Positions 7,309 to 16,600 of a stretch of DNA of 35,788 bases are shown piece by piece; the first letter of the stretch is position 1; each line of letters opens with the position of its first letter. Source of the DNA: Akkermansia sp. GTDB lineage: Bacteria; Verrucomicrobiota; Verrucomicrobiia; Verrucomicrobiales; Akkermansiaceae. The position numbers were made by a program, and so were the translations under genes. Below the pieces are notes generated by a model that had not been told where the DNA came from, did not search any database, and saw only the letters and a program-made list of their open reading frames with translations. Location of the stretch: assembly GCA_017415555.1 (NCBI GenBank), contig JAFQGF010000015.1:1-35788 (forward strand), read 5' to 3'.

Positions 7309-7377
7309 CTCAATCACACCGCAAACAGCCGCCAACAGGGCGGCTTTTTTGTTGATTTTGCTCGCTTTTCGTTTTTT
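7303..7377. repeat. Direct repeat, copy A: tRNA-Pro 3' end plus terminator
   Basis: This segment runs from CCCCGACTCAA at the tRNA-Pro end through the terminator to the GCTCGCTTTTCG tract. It recurs at 20441-20515 with only a few differences and in the same orientation. Duplication of a tRNA 3' end is the usual mark of a site-specifically integrated element, here spanning about 13 kb. A plain duplicated terminator block is the alternative. Confidence 0.75.
7327..7350 (+). terminator. Terminator after tRNA-Pro
   Basis: A stem AGCCGCC/GGCGGCT with a 5-base loop (7334-7338) and a T run to 7350. Confidence 0.9.
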
Positions 7378-7484
7378 GTTGTCAGCAATCCCAGTCTTGG
7401 CATGAGTATGCCTTGACAGGGATTGCCGGGGTTTTGAAAATGATGAGAAAAGAGGTATTTTGTTCTACATCTGATTAAAAACTC

Positions 7485-7513
7485 TTGCTTTTTGCTCAGA
7501 TATGAGACATAAT
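7485..7513 (+). promoter_or_regulatory. Promoter of hipB-hipA with a possible operator in the spacer
   Basis: TTGCTT (7485-7490), 17-bp spacer and CATAAT (7508-7513); the ATG at 7522 follows by only 8 bases. The spacer holds CTCAGATATGAG (7495-7506), a dyad with CTCA/TGAG arms. This is where the HipB-like repressor would be expected to bind if it controls its own operon. Confidence 0.5.
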
Positions 7514-7521
7514 CATGCATC

Positions 7522-7842
7522 ATGAATGAGAGATGGCCACTCTATCCGCAAGCAGTAAAAGCCCTGAAGAAGATGGGAAATGATTTGCGAGATGCCCGGC
7601 GCCGGCGGCGTATATCAACGACGACGCTTGCGGAGCGTGCGCGTATATCGCGAGCAACGCTGTACCGCATCGAAAAGGGAGATGCCGGGGTATCCATGAG
7701 CAGCTACGCAGCGGTTATCTTTGCTCTGGGCCTTGTTGAGCGCCTGAGCGATGCTTTTGATGCGCGTCACGATGCCGTAGGATTAGGTCTGGAAGCAGAA
7801 CAAATGCCAAAGAATATAGTGAATAAGCGCTATGACCAATGA
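7522..7842 (+). CDS. HipB-like XRE-family antitoxin/repressor
   Basis: A 106-residue protein with a Cro/C1-type helix-turn-helix at about residues 18-70 (DLRDARRRRRISTTTLAERARISRATLYRIEKGDAGVS). The C-terminal tail has no recognised domain. It overlaps the following hipA-like gene by 11 bp, the usual arrangement of hipBA modules. In that family the small protein binds and neutralises the HipA kinase and represses the operon. It opens the accessory region next to tRNA-Pro. The promoter lies almost on the start codon. Confidence 0.85.
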   Translation: MNERWPLYPQAVKALKKMGNDLRDARRRRRISTTTLAERARISRATLYRIEKGDAGVSMSSYAAVIFALGLVERLSDAFDARHDAVGLGLEAEQMPKNIVNKRYDQ

Positions 7843-9106
7843 TACTGAGATAGGGGTGTATACCGATTTATTGCAACCCGGTGCAGACTGCATACGGGTC
7901 GGGACATTGTGGATACACCACCGCCGTCAGGGCTCTGCCAGTTTTGAATACAGCCAGGAGTGGCTGAATCACCCGCACAGCTACGAGCTGGAGCCTATGC
8001 TACCGCTGGGGCGTGGAAAATACCATACCGCCCCGGGGCAAGTGCTTTTTGGAAGCATGAGCGATAGTGCACCGGATAGATGGGGGCGCCGACTGATACA
8101 GCAAGCACATCGCAAAGGTCTGCCGGGATATCCGACGGTGAGCGGAGCTTTGGGGGAACAGCACTATCTGCTTGGGGTAAATGATATGGCCCGCATGGGT
8201 GCCCTGCGTTATTCTGCCGATGGAGGTGCTACATTCCTGCACACGGAAGAGGGAACAAGCATTCCGCCGATTATTGATTTGCTTCCCCTGCATCATGCTG
8301 CGGAACACCTCTGCAGCGACACCGCAACACAGGCAGAATTACGCATGCTGTTGAATCCCGGTTCTTCCCTGGGTGGTGCATGGCCCAAAGCTAGCGTAAA
8401 GGATGAGCAAGGCAATCTCTATATGGCCAAGTTCAGCAACTCCCAGCAGGAATACGATGTAGTAGCATGGGAGGCTGTTGCCATGACAATCGCAGCCAAA
8501 GCCGGGATTAGAGTTCCGGAGTTCAGTCTCAAACGCCCGGCACAAGGTAAGAGTGTATTTCTGAGTCGCCGCTTTGATCGCAGTCCCAGTGGTACACGTC
8601 TGCCTTACATTTCCGCTATGACGATGCTGCAAGCAAAGGACGGGGAGGTTCGCTCCTACGCAGAGCTGGCGGAATATATGAGCCAGTATACAGCAAATCC
8701 CCGAGCAGACCTGAAAGAACTGTGGTGCCGTATAGCGCTGAGCATCATGGTGACCAATGTGGATGATCATCCTCGGAATCATGGTTTCCTTCGTCTGGAA
8801 CGAAAGGGATGGCAACTGGCCCCGCTGTTTGATGTCAACCCCACTCCGGAGCAAGTCAAGGGACATACTCTTTCCATGGATATCGTGGAAGGCGACAATA
8901 CCGCTTCACTCAACCTGCTTTGCGCATGTGCTGATATTTTCTACATACGCCCCAGGGAGGCTAAGGAGTTACTTGTTCCTATAGCCCAGGCTGTATCAGG
9001 CTGGCGAAGCATTGCAACGAATATGGGAATCCCGGTAGCGCAACAAGAGGAAATGGCAGGAGCCTTTGAGCATGCTGCTGGCTACAATTCGGTGCTTAAG
9101 ACATAA
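7832..9106 (+). CDS. HipA-family serine/threonine kinase toxin
   Basis: A 424-residue HipA-like kinase. Landmarks are the Gly-rich SSLGGAWPKAS (178-188), the ATP lysine K200 in MAKFSN, the catalytic NVDDHPRNHGF motif (309-319) and the metal-binding LFDVNP (D334). The set looks complete, so an active enzyme is expected. E. coli HipA phosphorylates glutamyl-tRNA synthetase and causes growth arrest, but the target of this relative cannot be read from sequence. Its partner gene overlaps it upstream. It sits beside a type I restriction system, where a toxin-antitoxin pair could stabilise the island or add phage defence. Confidence 0.9.
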   Translation: MTNDTEIGVYTDLLQPGADCIRVGTLWIHHRRQGSASFEYSQEWLNHPHSYELEPMLPLGRGKYHTAPGQVLFGSMSDSAPDRWGRRLIQQAHRKGLPGYPTVSGALGEQHYLLGVNDMARMGALRYSADGGATFLHTEEGTSIPPIIDLLPLHHAAEHLCSDTATQAELRMLLNPGSSLGGAWPKASVKDEQGNLYMAKFSNSQQEYDVVAWEAVAMTIAAKAGIRVPEFSLKRPAQGKSVFLSRRFDRSPSGTRLPYISAMTMLQAKDGEVRSYAELAEYMSQYTANPRADLKELWCRIALSIMVTNVDDHPRNHGFLRLERKGWQLAPLFDVNPTPEQVKGHTLSMDIVEGDNTASLNLLCACADIFYIRPREAKELLVPIAQAVSGWRSIATNMGIPVAQQEEMAGAFEHAAGYNSVLKT

Positions 9107-9547
9107 AGCAGTTTGTTTTCACGATGTGATTTCCCGATTCTTAACTGGGGATATAATAAAAATGAGAGGATTATTTGCCGGAATGAGGCTTTAATGCCGG
9201 TGGTTGCAAGTGAGAAATGAAGAGATGATTCCGAAATTAGCCGGGAGTTGCTAATCTTCTAATTATGAGGGAGTGATAAGCAGGCCCTAAGGAAGTATAC
9301 TGAGATTTCCCTTTCATGGAGATTATCTTAGCTGAACGTATTGCGTGAGTCAAGATGAATGTTTACAATGTTCACAACAAAGAGAACAAATAATGAGTTC
9401 TTCCACGCATCCGGAAAATATGCTCCTTGTCGTGGGGTAGAATTACTGTAGACGGTGCAGATTGTGCTCCGACTACGAGAATAGGAAGCGAGAGTTGAAA
9501 TAACTGCCATAAAAGCCGCTATTACGCGCTGAAACGGGGCTATGGGT

Positions 9548-9576
9548 TTGACTCAGACGCCTAAAAATGCTACACT
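9548..9576 (+). promoter_or_regulatory. Promoter of the hsdM-hsdS operon
   Basis: TTGACT (9548-9553), 17-bp spacer and TACACT (9571-9576). Transcription would start near 9583 and leave a leader of about 67 nt that contains the hairpin at 9593-9627. Confidence 0.7.
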
Positions 9577-9592
9577 AAGAAACCGAATTATG

Positions 9593-9627
9593 TGCTGAGG
9601 ATAGGGATATATCCGTTAACCTCAGCA
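9593..9627 (+). promoter_or_regulatory. Hairpin or operator in the hsdM leader
   Basis: TGCTGAGG (9593-9600) pairs with CCTCAGCA (9620-9627), with a GGATATATCC inner dyad between. It lies between the predicted start of transcription and the hsdM ATG, so it could be an operator or an mRNA structure limiting methylase or restriction expression. No T run follows, so it is not a terminator. Confidence 0.5.
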
Positions 9628-9649
9628 TACCAAAAGAGATTCAACACAC

Positions 9650-11395
9650 ATGACCGACAAGGAGTTAAAGAAGTTAAAGGACGATCTCTGGCATTCAGCA
9701 GATATGCTGCGTGCCGGTGCCCATCTGGCTGCCAATAAATATGGACAGCCTATTCTCGGCCTGATTTTCCTGCGCTATGCAGATATTCGCTACAAACAGC
9801 ACAAGGCAGAGATTGAGGCTAAGTACAATGAGCGCAAGGGTACGCGCAAGGAGAAGTCTCTCAAGGAAATTTCCATTGAGGTCTGTGGGTTCTACCTGCC
9901 GCCGGAAGCGTATTTCGACGCCATTAACGATGCCCCGGACGATGCCAACAAGGCTATTCTGGTGAAGAATGCCATGCAGGCTATCGAGGACAATAACGAG
10001 AAGATGGCCGGGGTGCTACCCAAGGAGGTATACGGTCAGCTCGTGCCGGAAGAAGAGCCTGAGCTACTCTCCAAGATTGTGCGCGTGTTCAAGGATATCC
10101 CGGAGGATATCGGCATTGACCTTTTCGGTGAAATCTACGAATTCTTCCTGGGCAGCTTTGCCCTTGCAGAAGGAAAGGACGGCGGTACGTTCTATACCCC
10201 CGCCTCCGTGGTGCGATACATGGTGGAGGTGTTGCAGCCTACATCCGGCGGAGACAAGAAGATTCTTGACCCGGCCTGTGGTTCCGGTGGCATGTTCGTG
10301 CAAGCGGCTCGCTTCATGCACCAGCACAACACCAACGCGGCAGATATGCTCAAGTTCCGCTGTTATGGTGTGGAAAAGGAGCCGGACACAGTGAAGCTGG
10401 CCAAGATGAACCTGCTGCTCAATAACGTGCGCGGTGACATCATCGAGGCCAACTCCTTCTATTCCGACCCTCACGATGCCGTGGGTAACTTCGACTATGT
10501 GATGGCTAACCCTCCCTTCAATGTGGACGAAGTGGTGTATGATAGGGTGAAGGATGATGCCCGCTTCAATACCTACGGCATCCCCAGAAACAAGACCAAA
10601 GCCTCCGGCAAGAAGGAGAGCGATAAAAAGGAGACAGTACCGAATGCCAACTACCTCTGGATTTCCTACTTTGCCTCTGCTCTCAATGAGTCCGGCAAGG
10701 CAGCGTTGGTCATGGCTAACTCTGCCTCCGATGCCGGAAAGAGTGAGTATGAGATCCGCAAGAAGATTATTCAGGAGGGCATCATCAGCCAGATGGTGAC
10801 GCTTCCCTCCAATATGTTCGCCTCGGTCACCTTGCCCGCTACGCTCTGGTTCTTCGACAAAGCCAAGGCGGCCACCGACAGAAAGGACGAAATCCTCTTT
10901 ATCGATGCACGCAATGTATTCACCCAAGTAGATCGTGCTCACCGTAAGTTCAGCGATGAGCAGATTAAGAACCTCGGCATCATCTCCCGCTTGTACGAGG
11001 GCGATACCCAGGCATATACCGACCTGCTCGCGGAATATAGGGAGTCCATGGCTGCCGCCCCGGAAAACTCCGATGATAAAGATGAAAAGACCAAGGCTTA
11101 TTATCAAGCTCAAATCGATTGGCTTACCGAGCGCTTCCCGGACTGCGTGTACTGCGATGTCGTCGGTCTGTGCAAGGTTGCCAAGCTTGATGGAGAAGAT
11201 GGCATCATCGACCAGGATTATTCTCTCAACGCCGGGCGTTATGTGGGCGTGGTGATTGAGGATGATGGCTTGACTGCTGAGGAATTTAAGGCTGAGATGT
11301 TGGCGTTGAATGAGGAGTTGACAAGGCTCAACGCAGACGCTGCTTCCTTGGAGAAAATCATTGCTGATAACATGAATGGGTTGTTTGAAGTCTGA
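9650..11395 (+). CDS. hsdM: Type I restriction-modification system DNA methyltransferase subunit
   Basis: A 581-residue N6-adenine methyltransferase. An N-terminal helical domain (about 1-165) is followed by the catalytic domain, with the entry GGTFYTPASVVRYM (178-191), the SAM-binding motif DPACGSGG (207-214) and the catalytic NPPF (287-290). It forms the M2S methylase with HsdS and, with HsdR, the full restriction complex. It is transcribed from its own promoter, and hsdS starts 1 base past its stop. Base composition is close to the core genes, unlike the AT-rich parts of hsdS. Confidence 0.96.
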   Translation: MTDKELKKLKDDLWHSADMLRAGAHLAANKYGQPILGLIFLRYADIRYKQHKAEIEAKYNERKGTRKEKSLKEISIEVCGFYLPPEAYFDAINDAPDDANKAILVKNAMQAIEDNNEKMAGVLPKEVYGQLVPEEEPELLSKIVRVFKDIPEDIGIDLFGEIYEFFLGSFALAEGKDGGTFYTPASVVRYMVEVLQPTSGGDKKILDPACGSGGMFVQAARFMHQHNTNAADMLKFRCYGVEKEPDTVKLAKMNLLLNNVRGDIIEANSFYSDPHDAVGNFDYVMANPPFNVDEVVYDRVKDDARFNTYGIPRNKTKASGKKESDKKETVPNANYLWISYFASALNESGKAALVMANSASDAGKSEYEIRKKIIQEGIISQMVTLPSNMFASVTLPATLWFFDKAKAATDRKDEILFIDARNVFTQVDRAHRKFSDEQIKNLGIISRLYEGDTQAYTDLLAEYRESMAAAPENSDDKDEKTKAYYQAQIDWLTERFPDCVYCDVVGLCKVAKLDGEDGIIDQDYSLNAGRYVGVVIEDDGLTAEEFKAEMLALNEELTRLNADAASLEKIIADNMNGLFEV

Positions 11396-11396
11396 T

Positions 11397-12629
11397 ATGA
11401 AATCAGAAAAGTTGGAGAGATATTGCGACGTTATATCGGGCTATGCATTTAAAAGCACAGACTGGCGCGATTCTGGTGTTCCTGTAGTAAAAATAGGAAA
11501 TATCAGTAATGGAACTGACATCATATTTGATGAGCAAATCCAATATGTTGAAGAAGAGTTTAAAAATAAAATCGACTCTAAGTATTTAATTTGCAAAGGT
11601 GATATCCTGCTGTCATTAACGGGAAGTCACATCAATCAGCCTAATTCTATGGTTGGGAGATGTTGCCGAAATAGACAAAATAAACTGTATTTTCTTAATC
11701 AAAGAGCAGGCAAAGTAATACCTTTTTCAAGTGTTGATAAATCGTATTTGTATTACCTATTAAGCACGAAAGAAATTAAGTACGCCATTGCTAATAAAGC
11801 ATATGGCGGAGCAAATCAAGTAAATATAAGTCCTCGGGATGTAAAAAATATTCGATGGACTTTTCCGAGACTTGAAATTCAGCAACGCATAGCCTCCATC
11901 CTTTCCGCGTACGATGACCTGATTGAAAACAACAACAAGCGCATAAAGATTCTGGAGCAGATGGCCGAGAATCTGTACAAGGAGTGGTTTGTCCGTTTCC
12001 GCTTCCCGGGGCGTGAGCAAACTGAGTTCGAGAATGGTATACCGAAGGGGTGGGAGAGAAATTCGATTTCAGAATTTTACAGAACAAGTTCGGGGGGAAC
12101 ACCAAGTAGAGCACATGAAGACTATTATGCGGACGGAATTCACCCATGGGTTAAGACAGGAGAATTAAAAGACTCCATCATTCTCGATACGGAGGAATAT
12201 ATAACACAGGAGGCTATTCAGAAAACAGCGGCAAGGTTACATTCAAATAGGTCTGTAGCTATGGCGATGTATGGTGTAAATATAGGCATGTTAGGCTATT
12301 TTGATTCTCAAATGGCTTGTAATCAGGCATGTTGTGTGTTCGTCGATAGACGTAATTTTTCTTCGCGACATTACTTGTTTTATTGTTTAAAATCCATGCG
12401 CGACTATTTGATGCTCATTTCCTTTGGTGCGGCACAGCAAAATCTTAGTCAAGATTTAATTAAGAAGGTAAAGATAATTATGCCGCCAGATGATTTAGTA
12501 AAATCATTCGAGGAGCATGTGGAAAACTCATACAAGAATATTAGGTGTTTACTTCATACTAATAAAAACCTCACCAAGCAGCGCGACATGCTGTTACCCC
12601 GTCTGATGAGCGGCAAGCTGGAAGTATAA
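11397..12629 (+). CDS. hsdS: Type I restriction-modification specificity subunit
   Basis: A 410-residue DNA-recognition subunit with the usual duplicated plan. TRD1 covers about residues 1-155, a conserved central coiled-coil segment follows (IQQRIASILSAYDDLIENN, then ILEQMAENLYKEWFVRFRFPG). TRD2 begins at GWERNSISEF, and a second short conserved helix ends in TKQRDMLLPRLMSGKLEV. The start at ATG 11397 is chosen over an upstream in-frame codon inside hsdM, because it lies 1 base after the hsdM stop. The TRDs are clearly more AT-rich than the central segment and than hsdM, as expected for horizontally exchanged recognition domains. The DNA target cannot be predicted by eye. Confidence 0.95.
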   Translation: MKSEKLERYCDVISGYAFKSTDWRDSGVPVVKIGNISNGTDIIFDEQIQYVEEEFKNKIDSKYLICKGDILLSLTGSHINQPNSMVGRCCRNRQNKLYFLNQRAGKVIPFSSVDKSYLYYLLSTKEIKYAIANKAYGGANQVNISPRDVKNIRWTFPRLEIQQRIASILSAYDDLIENNNKRIKILEQMAENLYKEWFVRFRFPGREQTEFENGIPKGWERNSISEFYRTSSGGTPSRAHEDYYADGIHPWVKTGELKDSIILDTEEYITQEAIQKTAARLHSNRSVAMAMYGVNIGMLGYFDSQMACNQACCVFVDRRNFSSRHYLFYCLKSMRDYLMLISFGAAQQNLSQDLIKKVKIIMPPDDLVKSFEEHVENSYKNIRCLLHTNKNLTKQRDMLLPRLMSGKLEV

Positions 12630-12642
12630 CCCCAACGAGACG

Positions 12643-12669
12643 CAACATGTGCAATTTTTGCACATGTTG
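12643..12669. repeat. Perfect 11-bp inverted repeat between hsdS and the REP-associated transposase
   Basis: CAACATGTGCA (12643-12653) and TGCACATGTTG (12659-12669) around a 5-base ATTTT loop. It could be a weak terminator for hsdS, an operator, or an end of the unit that brought the transposase in. It lies 16 bases before the transposase ATG. Confidence 0.6.
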
Positions 12670-12685
12670 AACGCGATTCGAGATC

Positions 12686-13672
12686 ATGAGCGAAGTGTAT
12701 TTTCACAAATCATTGCGACACAAAAACATCGACTATAGTCGGGGACAATTTTTTGTGACGATGCAGATTGAGCATAACGCCTCCCTACTGGGGGTGATAG
12801 TAGGAGGGAAAAGCATCTTGAATGAGCTGGGTAAAAGCGTGCAAGCGGAACTGGAACGGTTGCCGGAGAAGTATCCTGAATTAGCATTGGGCGAGTATGT
12901 CATCATGCCCAACCACGTCCATCTAATCGTTACTATAAAGCCGCAGCCTACCAATAAGGAACAGCATCTGGGTTATTTGATGGGGCGATTTAAGGGCGCA
13001 ACATCGTATATATACGGTCAATTAAAGCGAACCGGAAAAGTGGCGGATATAGGCAAGCATTTATGGCAAAGCGATTATTGGGAAAATTTGATTTCCAGCG
13101 AAGACGAGTATCGGAACTATGAACAGTATATACGCAATAACCCGCAGCGGTGGACGCAGGACAGATGGGGAGCGGTTACGCAGTATATGTTGGGGGACGC
13201 TGCGCTTTTGAATATGCCCAAGCGGGCATTTGTGGCATCGCAGGTGTATGATTCGCAATGTTTTGCCCCTCGTCGCATAGAGATATCGGGGCGCGGGACT
13301 TCAGTCCCGCTTCCTTCTGCGGCTGTTTTGATTTCAACATTTACGAGCCCACAAGAGCGGGAGATTCTACGCCGGGCGATACTGAAGAAGAAACGCATTA
13401 TTCATGTTTGCCCGCAGGGAATTCCATCGTGGGGTGCATTATCACCGGAGCAACAGCTTGCCCTGGAGGAAAAGAGGCTTTTGTTTATTTCCCCTCAGCC
13501 AAATGGCTCCGTCCTGAATAAAAAAGTGGCCGCGTGGTGCAACGAATATGTGTTGCGGCAAGCTCAAGAAATATGGGTAGGTGATATTTCGCCTAACGGG
13601 ATGCTGGACGTGCTGATGAAAGGATTAAGACAGGAAAAAGAGGGAGGGACTGAAGTCCCTCGCCCCGAGTAA
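12686..13672 (+). CDS. REP-associated tyrosine transposase (RAYT, Y1/HUH family)
   Basis: A 328-residue single-strand transposase of the type linked to REP palindromes. The HUH metal motif is MPNHVHLI (HVH at 77-79); the catalytic tyrosine is probably Y148 in NYEQYIRNNP. LWQSDYWENLI matches the conserved segment between them. The N-terminal 155 residues form the catalytic domain; the C-terminal half is a long extension. Two REP-like palindromes lie inside the reading frame and are translated as GRGTSVPLP and GGTEVPRPE, the second forming the very C-terminus. The gene sits between hsdS and hsdR, with hsdR starting 19 bp later, so it may be co-transcribed with the restriction operon. Confidence 0.88.
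   Translation: MSEVYFHKSLRHKNIDYSRGQFFVTMQIEHNASLLGVIVGGKSILNELGKSVQAELERLPEKYPELALGEYVIMPNHVHLIVTIKPQPTNKEQHLGYLMGRFKGATSYIYGQLKRTGKVADIGKHLWQSDYWENLISSEDEYRNYEQYIRNNPQRWTQDRWGAVTQYMLGDAALLNMPKRAFVASQVYDSQCFAPRRIEISGRGTSVPLPSAAVLISTFTSPQEREILRRAILKKKRIIHVCPQGIPSWGALSPEQQLALEEKRLLFISPQPNGSVLNKKVAAWCNEYVLRQAQEIWVGDISPNGMLDVLMKGLRQEKEGGTEVPRPE
13293..13310. repeat. REP-like palindrome 1 inside the RAYT gene
   Basis: GCGGGAC-TTCA-GTCCCGC, preceded by TCGGGGC. The head plus hairpin layout is that of REP elements. It is the reverse orientation of the copy at 13644-13661. Confidence 0.75.
13644..13661. repeat. REP-like palindrome 2 at the end of the RAYT gene
   Basis: GAGGGAC-TGAA-GTCCCTC followed by GCCCCGA. 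Read on the other strand it matches copy 1 including the TCGGGGCG head; one stem pair differs by a compensated change (C-G in one copy, A-T in the other). It encodes the last residues of the transposase. Confidence 0.75.
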
Positions 13673-13691
13673 AATTTCGAAATAAATTACC

Positions 13692-16600
13692 ATGGCTAAA
13701 TACATCACAGAGGATGATATAGAGCAAGCCGTTATGGAGCGGCTTGGTCAGTCGGAATTCAACTACACATGCGTATACTGCGACCCGGATCCCGGCAAGC
13801 GTGAAGACCTGAATGACGGCACCGGGCGAGCCACCAAGAAAGAATGTGTTTTGCCGGAGGTGCTGAAGGAATCCTTGCTGCGCATCAATCCGCACATCCC
13901 GGAAAACATCATCGAGGAAGAGGTGCAGAAGCTGCGCCGGGATTACACCGGCACCGACATGGTAGCCACCAACTATGAGCTGTACAATAAGATACGCAAC
14001 GGTATCAAGGTGACACTGCGCCGCAACGGCAAGGAGGATTTCGATTTTGTGCAGCTGGTGGATTTCAATAATCCGCAGAATAATACCTTTACCGCAGTAT
14101 CGCAGATGTGGATACAGGGCAAGGTGTACCCCCGCCGGCCTGATGTGCTCATCTTCGTGAACGGCCTGCCCATGGTGTTCATCGAGCTGAAGAACAGCGT
14201 GGTGAAGGTGGAGGAGGCCTACAACAGTAATCTGCAAAACTACCGCAGGGATATCCCCAATCTGTTCGCCTTTAATCAGATTTGTGTGCTTTCCAATGGG
14301 CTTGAAACCAAGCTGGGGGCTTTCAACGCCAGTTATGACTTCTTCTTTGAATGGTTGAAGGTGGACAGCGAAAAGGAAAAACCGAAGCGCGGCGAAATCC
14401 GGGAAAACGGACTTTCCATCACCCGTTTTATTGACGGTCTGCTGCGGAAAGAGCGCCTGATTGACTATATCGAGAACTTCATCCTCTTTGAGAGCCAGAA
14501 GTACAAGATCATAGCCAAGAATCACCAGTATCTGGGCGTGAACAATCTGATGGATGCCGTGGCTCGCTGCGAAGAGCTGAAGGGTAAGCTGGGTGTGTTC
14601 TGGCACACTCAGGGCAGCGGTAAGTCTTATTCCATGGTGATGTTTGCTCGCAAGGTGAAGCGCAAGGTGGAAGGAAACTTCACCTTCCTGATTATCACCG
14701 ACCGCGAGGATCTGGACACCCAGATTCACAAAAACTTCCTGCGCACGGAGGTTATCGGTAATCAGGATGAATGCCGCCCCAAGGATGGAAAGCAACTGCG
14801 TGAATACCTGACCAAGAACAAGGAATTCATCTTCACGCTGATCCACAAGTTCCGTTACGACAAGACCAAGAAATACCCCATCCTGACAACCCGGGATGAC
14901 ATCTTCGTGTTGGTGGATGAAGCACACCGTACCCAGTACAAAGATCTGGCGGAGAACATGCGTGCCGCCCTCCCGAATGCCAATTTTGTAGCTTTTACCG
15001 GCACACCGCTGCTGGGCTCCAAGCGTCTGACGAATCAATGGTTCGGCAACTACGTTTCAGAATACAACTTTGCCCAGTCCGTGGAAGATGGCTCTACGGT
15101 GCCGCTGTTCTACAGCCGCCGCGTGCCGGGTGCGTGGTTGAAGAATGACTTCCTGGATGATGATGTGCTGGAAATCATCGAGCAGGAAAACCTCAATGAG
15201 GATGAAGCTCGACTGCTGGAAAATTCATCTTCCCGGATTCTGGAGGTCATTAAGCGCGAAGATCGCCTTGATAAGATTGCCCGCGACATCGCACACCATT
15301 TCCCCCGCCGAGGGTTCCTTGGTAAAGGTATGGTGGTATCGGTAGATAAATATACTGCCGTGACCATGTACAATAAGGTGCAGCACTACTGGGCAGAAGA
15401 AAAGAAAGCCATCATGGCAGAGCGCAATGCCGCCACAACAAAAGAAGATAGAGACAAATTCTCTACGATTCTTGACTACATGAACAATGTGGAAATGGCG
15501 GTGGTGATCTCCAAAGAGGAAGGTGAAACCGAAAAGTTTGCTGCCAAGGGGCTGGATATTACCATGCATCGTGCAAAGATGGAGGAAATCACAGCGGACG
15601 GCAAGGACATTGAGGACAGATACAAAGATCCCCACGACAAGCTGCATCTGGTGTTTGTTTGTGCCATGTGGCTCACCGGCTTTGACGTGAAGAACCTTTC
15701 CACGCTGTATCTGGACAAGCCGATGAAGTCGCACACGCTCATGCAGGCCATAGCCCGGGCGAACCGTGTATACCCGGGTAAACCCTGTGGCATTATTGTG
15801 GACTATGTGAATGTGTTTATGCACATGAAGCGAGCCCTGGCCGATTACGCCGTGCCCGATGATGATACCATGATGCCCGCCAAGGACGTGGATGCGCTCA
15901 TTGGGTATCTGGATGCCTGCATTGGTGAGGGCGATGCTTTCTTAGAGTCGATAGGCATATCGCTGGATGCCATTATAGGCGAAAGCGGCACGTTTGAGCA
16001 GCTGAATGCCTTACGCCGGGCATACGACGTCATCGTGTCGAATGATAACTACAAGGAGAAATTCAAGGTTATCACCAATGCGATGAACAACCTGCATGAT
16101 GCCTCGAAGCCGGAGATTTTTGAGCGGCATTGGGAAAACAGTAAATATCTACCGTTGGCTTACCTTAACGGCCTGATGGTGAATCGTATAGACGACGAGA
16201 AAATCTGCCGGGCTAAGCTGCGCATGGCACAGGTGCTGGATTACAGCGTATCCTCCGACAATGCAGAAGATCACCTGAAGGAGCTCGCTATTCACGGCAC
16301 CAAGGTCATCGACCTATCCAAGATTGATGCAGAGGAGCTGCGCAAGGAGATTAAGCGGGCTGAGTATAAGGCCATCGAAATCGATGATCTCAAGGCATTT
16401 CTCGAAAAAACATTGCAGGACATGCTTTCCCGCAACTGTACCCGTGATTCGTTCTCAAACCGGTTCAGGAATATCATTGACCGTTACAACGCTGGTGCTT
16501 CCGAAAATGAGGACTACTACGAGCAGCTGATTAAGCTCCTGGAGGACTTGCAGAAGGAGCAGCTGCGCCCCAATACAGAGGGCCTGACAGAAGAAGAACT

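Larger units (their letters stand above)
9107..9649. other. 543-bp intergenic region before hsdM
   Basis: No convincing gene on either strand; the longest open frame (9328-9510, minus) has an atypical composition and no start context. The right end carries the hsdM promoter and a hairpin, listed separately. The rest is AT-richer, featureless sequence, possibly debris of island assembly. Confidence 0.6.

Noticed and set aside
7050..7313. Reading frames across the two tRNA genes
   Set aside because: They only translate the tRNA sequences and their flanks, a common annotation artefact.
9328..9510. 60-codon minus-strand frame in the gap before hsdM
   Set aside because: No start context, no recognisable motif, and AT-rich intergenic composition.
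13593..15038. Long minus-strand frame of 481 codons
   Set aside because: It lies opposite hsdR, which carries complete catalytic motifs; the minus-strand product has a His/Val/Gln-rich shadow composition.
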